Positions 1 through 4,902 of a stretch of DNA of 6,113 nucleotides are shown here, in pieces. The notes under the pieces were generated by a model, which worked only from the letters and a program-made list of their open reading frames with translations, was not told the DNA's origin and searched no databases. The translations under genes were made by a program, and so were the position numbers. The stretch covers positions 1 through 6,113 of the forward strand of contig JAGLFE010000382.1 of assembly GCA_023144675.1 (NCBI GenBank), read 5' to 3'. This DNA comes from Thiomargarita sp. (GTDB lineage: Bacteria > Pseudomonadota > Gammaproteobacteria > Beggiatoales > Beggiatoaceae). Every line of letters starts with the position of its first letter. Position 1 is the stretch's first letter.

Positions 1-6
1 AAAGAT

Positions 7-40
7 TTTCCCTCGTTCCTATGTTCCAGCGTGGGAATGC
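7..40. repeat. Dispersed hairpin repeat upstream of nuclease copy 1
   Basis: A GC-richer block in AT-rich surroundings, containing CCTCGTTCCTATGTTCCAGC followed by GTGGGAATGC. It recurs in altered form at 632-663, just before the second nuclease gene. The TTCC and GGAA arms and a degenerate GCT/AGC core allow a short hairpin. Repeats of this wording are, from memory, scattered in many copies in genomes of large sulfur bacteria and some cyanobacteria. It lies about 40 bp upstream of the start codon, so it could be part of the leader or simply mark the edge of the duplicated unit. No function is evident. Confidence 0.6.
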
Positions 41-66
41 CTTCTGCTTAATTTCAATTAACATAC

Positions 67-71
67 AAAGG
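67..71 (+). promoter_or_regulatory. Ribosome binding site of nuclease copy 1
   Basis: AAAGG ends eight bases before the ATG at 80. The same AAAGGTAAATATA-ATG leader precedes copy 2 at 677-689, although the sequence further upstream differs, so this leader was copied with the gene. It fixes the start codon of both copies. Confidence 0.7.
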
Positions 72-79
72 TAAATATA

Positions 80-631
80 ATGACTGATAATGAACTAAAA
101 GAATTAGTAGCAAGTTTAGCAATTGCTCAACAAAAAACTGATGTCCAAATGGCTAAAACTGATGCCCAAATGGCTAAAACTGATGCCAAATTAGATAGAA
201 TAGCAGCATTAGTAGGTAATATTGCTAATAATCAAGGCGATTCAGCTGAAGAATTTTTCTATCAAAGTTTCATTAATAATCCTAATTTAGGAAAAATACA
301 TTTTGATACCATTTATCGTAATTTACCAGCGAATACAAAGAAATTGCAAGATGAATTTGATATAGTATTAGTCAATGAAACCAGTATTGCGATTGTTGAA
401 GTCAAACACAAAGCACATCCTAAATTAATAGATGATATGTTGACGAGAAAACTACCTAATTTTAGAACTTTATTTCCTTATTATAAAGAATTAAAACTCT
501 ATGGTGTTATAGCCAGTATGATAAGCAATAATAAACTGATTGAAAAAGCCAAAACAGCGGGCTTATTTTTCATAACCCAACAAGGTAATCATGTCGTTTT
601 AGTCAATGATAAAGCTAAAGTTTTTGAGTAG
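80..631 (+). CDS. PD-(D/E)XK nuclease-like protein, tandem copy 1
   Basis: A 183-residue cytoplasmic protein with no signal peptide or membrane segment. Residues 1-50 are charged and probably helical; residues 19-39 carry a seven-residue repeat (KTD-x-QMA type) that suggests a coiled coil. Residues 54-130 look like a PD-(D/E)XK nuclease core: a helix with E57/E58, then D94 in DEFDIV, a short beta turn, and the E107-V-K109 motif in IVEVKHKA. This matches the family pattern in which the acidic residues and lysine bind metal and cut DNA. Such small proteins are often labelled DUF3782-like or nuclease-like and usually lack experimental characterisation, so substrate and role are unknown. The gene is followed by a second, nearly identical copy. 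The start is chosen for its AAAGG site. The domain call is fairly sure; nuclease activity is inferred. Confidence 0.8.
   Translation: MTDNELKELVASLAIAQQKTDVQMAKTDAQMAKTDAKLDRIAALVGNIANNQGDSAEEFFYQSFINNPNLGKIHFDTIYRNLPANTKKLQDEFDIVLVNETSIAIVEVKHKAHPKLIDDMLTRKLPNFRTLFPYYKELKLYGVIASMISNNKLIEKAKTAGLFFITQQGNHVVLVNDKAKVFE
146..187 (+). repeat. Two 21-bp direct repeats inside nuclease copy 1
   Basis: The 21-bp unit beginning CAAATGGCTAAAACTGATGC occurs at 146-166 and again, without change, at 167-187. It encodes QMAKTDA. Copy 2 of the gene has this unit once (756-776). The unit is exactly seven codons, so gain or loss keeps the reading frame and also the heptad register of the predicted coiled coil. 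This is a typical slippage or recombination product. Confidence 0.9.
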
Positions 632-663
632 TTTCCTCGTTCCAATGCTTTAGCGTGGGAATG
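632..663. repeat. Dispersed hairpin repeat between the nuclease copies
   Basis: This is the second copy of the repeat at 7-40, starting immediately after the stop codon of nuclease copy 1. Here the hairpin is better formed: TTCC, three bases, GCT, a TT loop, AGC, three bases, GGAA. It sits between the two genes and could act as a weak transcript end for copy 1 or a leader structure for copy 2. There is no adjoining uracil tract strong enough to call it a terminator. The two repeats bracket copy 1 and could have served as recombination points for the duplication. Confidence 0.6.
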
Positions 664-689
664 TTTTTTAATTTATAAAGGTAAATATA

Positions 690-1226
690 ATGACTGATAA
701 TGAACTAAAAGAATTAGTAGCAAGTTTAGCAATTGCTCAACAAAAAACTGATGTCCAAATGGCTAAAACTGATGCCAAATTAGATAGAATAGCAGCATTA
801 GTAGGTAATATTGCCAATAATCAAGGCGATTCAGCTGAAGAATTTTTCTATCAAAGTTTCATTAATAATCCTAATTTAGGAAAAATACATTTTGATACCA
901 TTTATCGTAATTTACCAGCGAATACAAAGAAATTGCAAGATGAATTTGATATAGTATTAGTCAATGAAACCAGTATTGCGATTGTTGAAGTCAAACACAA
1001 AGCACATCCTAAATTAATAGATGATATGTTGACGAGAAAGCTACCTAATTTTAGAACTTTATTTCCTTATTATAAAGAATTAAAACTCTATGGTGTTATA
1101 GCCAGTATGATAAGTAATAATAAACTGATTGAAAAAGCTAGAGTAGCGGGCTTATTTTTCATAACCCAACAAGGTAATCATGTTGTTTTAGTTAATGATA
1201 AAGCTAAAGTTTTTGGATCGTCCTAA
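690..1226 (+). CDS. PD-(D/E)XK nuclease-like protein, tandem copy 2
   Basis: A 178-residue near-duplicate of the gene at 80-631, with the same heptad-rich N terminus and the same acidic/EVK nuclease motifs (DEFDIV then IVEVK). It lacks one seven-residue QMAKTDA unit. Apart from this there are nine base substitutions; only two residues change inside the shared body (KT to RV near residue 155). The end is different: copy 1 finishes KVFE-stop, whereas copy 2 reads KVFGSS-stop because homology stops abruptly after base 1215 and the last codons come from unrelated DNA. Its tail is therefore a fusion point, possibly with the far end of a disrupted caspase gene. The active-site motifs are intact and the protein is probably functional if copy 1 is. 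The AAAGG site at 677-681 supports the start. Confidence 0.78.
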   Translation: MTDNELKELVASLAIAQQKTDVQMAKTDAKLDRIAALVGNIANNQGDSAEEFFYQSFINNPNLGKIHFDTIYRNLPANTKKLQDEFDIVLVNETSIAIVEVKHKAHPKLIDDMLTRKLPNFRTLFPYYKELKLYGVIASMISNNKLIEKARVAGLFFITQQGNHVVLVNDKAKVFGSS

Positions 1227-1257
1227 ATAATGTAGTTATTTTTGTGAAAAATCCGTT
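1216..1257 (-). pseudogene. Possible downstream fragment of the caspase-like gene
   Basis: If the insertion sequence is removed at its AAGGAAT ends (1258-2549) without any target duplication, the caspase frame continues from its Thr58 codon straight into this segment and reads NGFFTKITTLFRTI. A Gly-Phe pair a few residues after the ...NPVNDA...M..TL helix is typical of caspase-family proteins (commonly L..LGF.V). The segment ends exactly where copy 2 of the nuclease gene loses similarity to copy 1 (base 1216). Only 14 codons remain, so this is an inference from frame and position, not a firm homology. Confidence 0.3.
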
Positions 1258-1288
1258 AAGGAATGAGGATTTTATAATATCCTAAACT
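1257..1288. repeat. Left terminal inverted repeat of the IS
   Basis: This pairs with 2519-2550 with a single mismatch (G at 1266 against A in the other arm). The transposase stop codon (TAG on the minus strand, 1282-1284) lies inside this repeat, so coding sequence and IS end overlap slightly. Confidence 0.9.
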
Positions 1289-1774
1289 TTTGGTTCTATA
1301 AAAACAGCAACATAATTCCATTTAGGCAAAAAATAATCAAATTTAATTTTCATATTTTGTTTAAAACCATCAGCGTATTTACGTCCAGTTTCAAAGGTTT
1401 TATCAAGGATAGAACTGAAAACTTTAAGTCCTTTAAAAGTTGAAGTTTGACCTATTAAATTATTGGCTATATCAACCGTTTTGAAAATGGCTTCTTTGCA
1501 AGCTCTTGTAATATGTGGAAATAACCGATGTTCTATCGGATTGTATTTTGATATATATGGAGGATGATGAGCAATACGAATTTCAATACCTAACTTATTG
1601 GATAATTTTTGTAAATCCTCTTTGAAAATATAATAACGAGCATTATTACTACCACCACAATCGCAAAACAACTTTTTTGAATTTGGATATTCAATTTGAC
1701 CGTGATTTAACCGCCATTGACGAACACAATCACCAGCAAATTCAGATGTATCATTACTAATACCTAAAGTGATA

Positions 1775-1865
1775 TAGCAAAAATAGTATAATTTGATTAT
1801 ATCAAAATGGTAGCGTGTCTATCTTTAGCGCATAATTTAATAGCCATTTTATACTCGGTTTGCTA
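1775..1865. mobile_element. 91-bp MITE-like element with TA duplication
   Basis: The element starts TAGCAAA and ends TTTGCTA. The terminal 17 bases of the two ends are inverted repeats matching at 14 positions: TAGCAAA, three mismatches, AGTATAA. It is flanked by TA on both sides (1773-1774 and 1866-1867). Deleting the element plus one TA restores GTGATATAACC, which on the minus strand reads GYITLGIS in frame, as an ISAzo13 transposase should. TA duplication is characteristic of the IS630/Tc1/mariner group, so this is probably a non-autonomous derivative moved by an IS630-type transposase. It contains an inner palindrome (TTTGAT-TAT-ATCAAA, 1792-1806) and a 16-codon reading frame. It is too short to encode a transposase. 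Confidence 0.75.
1797..1847 (-). other. 16-codon reading frame inside the MITE
   Basis: ATG at 1847 opens MAIKLCAKDRHATILI followed by TAA. It begins 19 bases from the element's end, where a parent IS630-type element could have its transposase start, and MA-I-x-L...DR resembles the opening of some such transposases. It may be the leftover 5' end of the parent gene after internal deletion. It is too short for any homology claim and is not proposed as an expressed gene. Confidence 0.25.
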
Positions 1866-2518
1866 TATAACCAACATTACGATGTACATCATATAAGTCC
1901 ATGACTTTTTTACATCCATACTCATAACAGGATTTCCTGCATCATGATATTCTTGAATTAAGCGTTCAATATTTTTGAATTGCCCATCACGATTTAGAAT
2001 ATTTTTCAACCTCAGACTTAAATGCCTGACGGCGACAAAAGTTATGTTTTCTTAATAGTTTATCAATTACTGTAACGCTTACTGAAAACCCTTTATCTTT
2101 AAGCTTATTAGCAATAGATTGACGAGATAAGTTTGTCCATTTTATTGTTCCATCCATTGGAGAACCTGCTGTATGGTCTTTTATTACTTCTAAAAAGGCT
2201 TCTTCTATTCCTTCTGTTGTTTCTATGATTGATTTACGTCCACCACCAAGCTGCCTAACACCAGTATTTTCTTTTAATAAATCTAATTCTAAATCTTGTT
2301 TACCATGTAAAATAGTACGATTATCACAATTGAACAGTTGTCGTATATAACTTGCACCACCATAACCTAATTTTTCTGCTTCGATAGCAGCATAACGACG
2401 GCGATCTTTTTCTGATAAACTATCATAAAAATCACGCATTTTTACTTCAATTTTTGGAGCATATTTTTGTATTTTCATGGATAACTATGATACATCTTTT
2501 GACATTTCTTAGCAACTT

Positions 2519-2550
2519 AGTTTAGGATATTATAAAATCCTTATTCCTTA
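2519..2550. repeat. Right terminal inverted repeat of the IS
   Basis: This is the inverted partner of 1257-1288 (31/32). It lies about 40 bp upstream of the transposase start codon and supplies the last two codons and stop (Lys-Glu-TAA) of the truncated caspase-like frame reading into it. Confidence 0.9.
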
Positions 2551-2723
2551 GTTAAAACCGTTTTCATATCTTTAGCATCATTAACCGGATTGGATAACCC
2601 TCGCCATGGAACATCACCAATAAAAGTCCCATAATAAGCTTCATTGCCCATCACCAAAGCCAAACGAGCGGCTTGTACTGGCGTAATAAAAACAACCAGC
2701 AAAATTAATAAATTACGCAACAT
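2541..2723 (-). pseudogene. Caspase-like (peptidase C14) protein, truncated by IS
   Basis: Sixty codons remain of what was probably a much longer exported caspase-family protein. Residues 1-18 form a signal peptide (hydrophobic LLILLVVFIT, then PVQA as cleavage site). Residues 19-58 match the start of the caspase fold: RLALVMGNEAYYG corresponds to the usual LALVIGN-x-AY strand, and LSNPVNDAKDMKTVL to the usual L-NPVNDA-x-M helix. About 12 extra residues (TFIGDVPWRGLS) separate the two. The catalytic His and Cys lie further downstream in the family and are absent. The frame runs into the insertion sequence after Thr58 and ends two codons later. A Shine-Dalgarno sequence (AGGAGA) and a promoter remain upstream, so a short exported peptide may still be made, without protease activity. 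Confidence 0.75.
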
Positions 2724-2728
2724 ATTTT

Positions 2729-2734
2729 TCTCCT
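2729..2734 (-). promoter_or_regulatory. Ribosome binding site of the caspase remnant
   Basis: AGGAGA on the minus strand ends five bases before the ATG at 2723. It is the strongest Shine-Dalgarno sequence seen in the window and confirms that the truncated frame had a genuine gene start. Confidence 0.75.
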
Positions 2735-2755
2735 AAATATAAAAACTATTAAAAT

Positions 2756-2784
2756 ATCATAAAAATTTACTATAAACTTGACAA
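2756..2784 (-). promoter_or_regulatory. Sigma70-type promoter for the caspase-like gene
   Basis: On the minus strand TTGTCA (2784-2779, five of six consensus bases) is followed after 17 bases by TATGAT (2761-2756, five of six). Expected transcript start is near 2749, giving a leader of about 25 bases that includes the AGGAGA site. It lies in the 75-bp gap after moaB, so the caspase-like gene had its own transcription and did not depend on the obgE-moaB transcript. No activity data are available. Confidence 0.55.
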
Positions 2785-2798
2785 TATTGTGAGAAACA

Positions 2799-3320
2799 TC
2801 AAGTTTCTAACAAACGCGGCATCATTTCAGCAAAATTACAAGGACGGGTACGATTATCCAATTGTGCTTGCAAAATATTATCCCAAGCAGTTCGACAAGC
2901 ACCCGATGAACCAGGCAAACAAAACACATAAGTTCCATTGGCAACCCCAGCTATGGCTCTTGAATGTAAAGCTGAAGTTTTAATTTCCTCATAAGATAAA
3001 TTGCGAAATAATTCACCAAAACCCTCTAATTGTTTATCTAATAAAGGCTGTATAGCTTCTGGCGTACCATCTCTACCAGTAACGCCAGTGCCACCGGTGG
3101 TAATAATAATTTGCACTTTAGCATCAGCAATCCAAGCAGAAACCACCGCTCGAATTTGGTAAATATCATCGGTAACAATCTTTTTATCTATATTATGATG
3201 TCCAGCCGCTATCAAGTTCTTTACTAGCGATTGACCAGAAGTATCATTCTCTTCAGTGCGAGTATCAGAAATGGTTAAAATCGCAATATTTAAGGGAATC
3301 AGTGTTATTTCTTTTGACAT
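2799..3320 (-). CDS. moaB: Molybdenum cofactor biosynthesis protein B
   Basis: A 173-residue soluble protein of the MoaB/MogA family, close to the E. coli MoaB length of about 170. The family binds molybdopterin; MogA-type members adenylate it before molybdate insertion, whereas the exact role of E. coli MoaB is less settled. Visible motifs are AILTISDTR (residues 13-21), DDTSG-type loop NDTSGQ (25-30), IITTGGTGVTGRD (72-84), LSYEEI (108-113), SRAIAGVANGTYVF (120-133) and LPGSSGACRTAW (135-146). The C-terminal RTRPCNF is shared with E. coli MoaB and favours MoaB over MogA. The gene follows obgE in the same direction after 58 bp and may be read through from it. No other cofactor genes are in the window. 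Its ATG has no clear Shine-Dalgarno sequence (upstream AACAATATT), but the start fits the family's N terminus. The gene appears intact. Confidence 0.92.
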   Translation of the reverse strand: MSKEITLIPLNIAILTISDTRTEENDTSGQSLVKNLIAAGHHNIDKKIVTDDIYQIRAVVSAWIADAKVQIIITTGGTGVTGRDGTPEAIQPLLDKQLEGFGELFRNLSYEEIKTSALHSRAIAGVANGTYVFCLPGSSGACRTAWDNILQAQLDNRTRPCNFAEMMPRLLET

Positions 3321-3378
3321 AATATTGTTATTTTATGAGTTTGAGTTTAAAAATAAAAATTATTCGTTTCCAAACAAT

Positions 3379-4401
3379 TTAAAATTCTTCATCATCCAAC
3401 TTACCTTCCAAATATTCCATTATTCGATAGCAAACTTTTTTACATCCTTCACCCGTTAAGGCAGAAACCATAAAAATAGGATCAGTCCAATTAAGTTGTT
3501 TAACAATGTTTTGATAACATTCTGCTTGTTCTTCTGCTGATAATACATCTATTTTATTAAGCACTAACCAACGTTTTTTATTAGCTAATTCAGCATCATA
3601 TTTTTTTAATTCCTGCACAATATCAAGTATACTTTGTACTGGCTCAGGATTTAATGGGCTAATATCAACCAGATGCAGTAATAAACGAGTGCGCGATAAA
3701 TGCTTTAAAAAACGAATACCTAAACCTGCGCCATCAGCTGCGCCCTCAATTAATCCAGGAATGTCAGCAATAACAAAATTTCTATCAACTTCAATTGAAA
3801 CTACACCTAGTTGCGGATGCAAGGTAGTAAAAGGATAATCGGCTACTTTAGGACGCGCCGCTGATACAGATCGGATAAAAGTTGATTTGCCTGCATTAGG
3901 TAAAGCTAATAAACCCACATCCGCAAGTAATTGCAGTTCTAAGCGCAAATTGCGAGTTTCGCCTGATGTACCTCCAGTAATTTGTCGTGGGGCGCGATTA
4001 GTACTGCTTTTAAAATGTACATTGCCTAAACCTCTTTGTCCTCCTTTGGCGACGAGTAAAGTTTGGTTTGGCTTATTTAAGTCGTCTAATAATTCATCCG
4101 TATCGGTATCAAAGACTAAGGTTCCAACAGGCACTCTAATAATTAAATCTTCCCCCTTTTTGCCACTGCATTCGCTACCTTTACCATGTTCACCATGTTT
4201 GGCTCGAAATAGACGGGAATAACGAAAATCAACTAAGGTATTTAAACTAGCTTCAGTTAGCACATAAACATTACCACCATTACCGCCATCGCCACCATTT
4301 GGTCCACCATAAGGTATATATTTTTCTCGCCTAAAACTGAGGCAACCATTTCCCCCATTGCCTGCAACTACTTGAATTAAAGCTTCATCAACGAATTTCA
4401 T
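3379..4401 (-). CDS. obgE: Obg/CgtA GTPase, ribosome assembly
   Basis: A 340-residue essential GTPase that binds the 50S subunit and acts in late ribosome maturation and stress control. The glycine-rich Obg domain occupies residues 1-158 (GNGGNGC, YGGPNGGDGGNGGN, GLGN, RQITGG). The G domain follows: P-loop ALPNAGKS (166-173), switch region YPFTT (189-193), DIPGLIEGAADGAGLG (213-228), NKID (282-285) and SAL (313-315). The C terminus is short and acidic (KLDDEEF); the E. coli protein has a longer acidic tail. The first P-loop residue is Ala where E. coli and most relatives have Gly; the general Walker A pattern allows either. The ATG at 4401 gives the usual MKFVDEA start but has no clear ribosome binding site. 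The rplU-rpmA pair that often precedes obgE is absent; moaB follows. Confidence 0.96.
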   Translation of the reverse strand: MKFVDEALIQVVAGNGGNGCLSFRREKYIPYGGPNGGDGGNGGNVYVLTEASLNTLVDFRYSRLFRAKHGEHGKGSECSGKKGEDLIIRVPVGTLVFDTDTDELLDDLNKPNQTLLVAKGGQRGLGNVHFKSSTNRAPRQITGGTSGETRNLRLELQLLADVGLLALPNAGKSTFIRSVSAARPKVADYPFTTLHPQLGVVSIEVDRNFVIADIPGLIEGAADGAGLGIRFLKHLSRTRLLLHLVDISPLNPEPVQSILDIVQELKKYDAELANKKRWLVLNKIDVLSAEEQAECYQNIVKQLNWTDPIFMVSALTGEGCKKVCYRIMEYLEGKLDDEEF

Positions 4402-4747
4402 AATTTTATATTTATAACTGTAATAAAGTGATATTTTATTAAACTAAAATAAAATGATAGAGTAGTTACTAGAAATTATACAATTAAATGCTATTATTTT
4501 ACAATCAATACATCAGATAGTATTCGCAAAGTATATAAAATGCTAATGAAGAGTTAAAGAATAATAAGCACATAAAAATTGACAATAATATTCAGAAAGA
4601 TTATAATTAAACTAAATTCCTATTTTTTAAATGTTTAAAATGCGGATTAAGTAAACACTTAGGTTTATCCTTACAATTTTAATTATTTTGTCTTCCCTGA
4701 ATAATTAATGCGAATTAAGAGTTAATAATATTTAAGTCGAAATCTTT

Positions 4748-4787
4748 AACACGATTGATGCGCTTCGTTCCTCAACAGCACCCTACA
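4748..4787. repeat. Dispersed repeat remnant (GATGCGCTTCGTTCCTCAAC)
   Basis: A GC-richer block, GATGCGCTTCGTTCCTCAAC followed by AGCACCCTACA, stands out from the AT-rich gap. From memory, this wording recurs many times in genomes of large sulfur bacteria and other bacteria rich in small repeats, often in intergenic positions. Only one copy is in this window, so its repeat nature cannot be shown here. Confidence 0.45.
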
Positions 4788-4830
4788 TTTTTTACCTATA
4801 TTTTTCAGTAAATAGGGCTTAGGTAAAAAA
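4788..4830. repeat. 11-bp perfect inverted repeat with 21-base loop
   Basis: TTTTTTACCTA (4788-4798) pairs perfectly with TAGGTAAAAAA (4820-4830). An inner CCTAT...ATAGG pairing is an alternative. The A and T tracts at the ends would let it look like a terminator in either direction, but it lies between two divergent genes with no transcript to end. It directly abuts the dispersed repeat at 4748-4787 and may be part of the same element. Confidence 0.6.
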
Positions 4831-4902
4831 CTAAAATAATAATAAACTAAGAAATAATTTCTACTTTATGCAACATCAATGAATTTTATAGAAAAAATAT
4901 AT

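Larger units (their letters stand above)
1282..2478 (-). pseudogene. ISAzo13 family transposase, broken
   Basis: The gene starts at ATG 2478. Its first 163 codons give the N-terminal DNA-binding part, with GGGRKSI and the SPMDGTIKWTNLS motif that marks this family. A single extra A in the AAA at 1993-1995 shifts the frame to a stop at 1987; in the next frame the text continues as NRDGQFKNIERLIQEYHDAG and reaches SMDVKK, the site of the first catalytic Asp. Next come a deletion of roughly 40 or more codons near 1903-1907 (judged against the family layout as remembered), another one-base shift near 1894-1897, and GLYDVHRNVGYI. A nested 91-bp element then interrupts the gene. Beyond it one frame stays open to the end: TLGISNDTSEFAGD, then FCDCGGSNN (second Asp), HHPPYISKYNPIEHRLF (Glu) and PKWNY. 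All three catalytic positions are visible but in separate frames, so no active enzyme can be made. Confidence 0.88.
1257..2550 (-). mobile_element. ISAzo13-type insertion sequence, defective
   Basis: A 1.29-kb element bounded by 32-bp terminal inverted repeats at 1257-1288 and 2519-2550 that match at 31 of 32 positions (ends TAAGGAAT, inner part ATCCTAAACT). It carries one broken transposase gene on the minus strand whose sequence fits the ISAzo13 family. Inside each end lies an AGGAT...ATCCT near-palindrome. Target duplication is unclear: a 2-bp GT flanks the 32-bp repeats (1255-1256 and 2551-2552), or there is none if the true ends are AAGGAAT. The element interrupts a caspase-like gene. 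It also hosts a smaller nested element at 1775-1865. The two ends are still nearly identical although the transposase is degraded, so the ends could still be recognised by an active relative elsewhere. Confidence 0.85.
4402..4902. other. AT-rich gap between divergent obgE and receptor genes
   Basis: About 500 bp with no reading frame that resembles a known protein and no RNA gene that I recognise. It must hold the promoters of obgE (leftward) and of the TonB receptor gene (rightward), but no well-spaced -35/-10 pair stands out in either direction; the TATAAATATAAAA run just upstream of obgE is only a weak -10 candidate. A small inverted repeat (TAAGT-AAAC-ACTTA, 4648-4661) is too short to interpret. 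The last third contains a dispersed-repeat remnant (4748-4787) and a long inverted repeat (4788-4830), suggesting that the gap has grown by insertion of mobile or repeat DNA. Confidence 0.6.

Noticed and set aside
146..187. Direct repeats considered as a CRISPR or regulatory iteron array
   Set aside because: The two 21-bp units are immediately adjacent without spacers, lie inside a coding region and are in frame.
80..1226. Toxin-antitoxin or restriction-modification pair
   Set aside because: The two genes are copies of the same protein, with no methyltransferase, antitoxin or specificity gene beside them.
1282..1671. Separate 129-residue protein starting at TTG 1671
   Set aside because: The frame is open upstream of 1671 and its sequence is the C-terminal third of the ISAzo13 transposase, so this is a pseudogene fragment and not a gene of its own.
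2789..2983. Plus-strand reading frame of 64 codons
   Set aside because: It lies antisense over the 3' part of moaB, with no motif and no ribosome binding site; moaB is a clear family match.
3256..3459. Plus-strand reading frame of 67 codons across the obgE-moaB gap
   Set aside because: It is antisense to the ends of two well-recognised genes, and its composition (many Phe, Ile, Asn) reflects AT-rich antisense sequence.
3887..4222. Plus-strand reading frame of 111 codons
   Set aside because: It is a shadow of the obgE coding strand and resembles nothing; obgE is intact in this region.
4788..4830. Rho-independent terminator
   Set aside because: The stem is AT-rich with a 21-base loop and lies between two divergent genes, so there is no transcript for it to end.
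4868..4881. Earlier ATG at 4868 as receptor start
   Set aside because: It runs into a stop codon after four codons and is in a different frame from the receptor.
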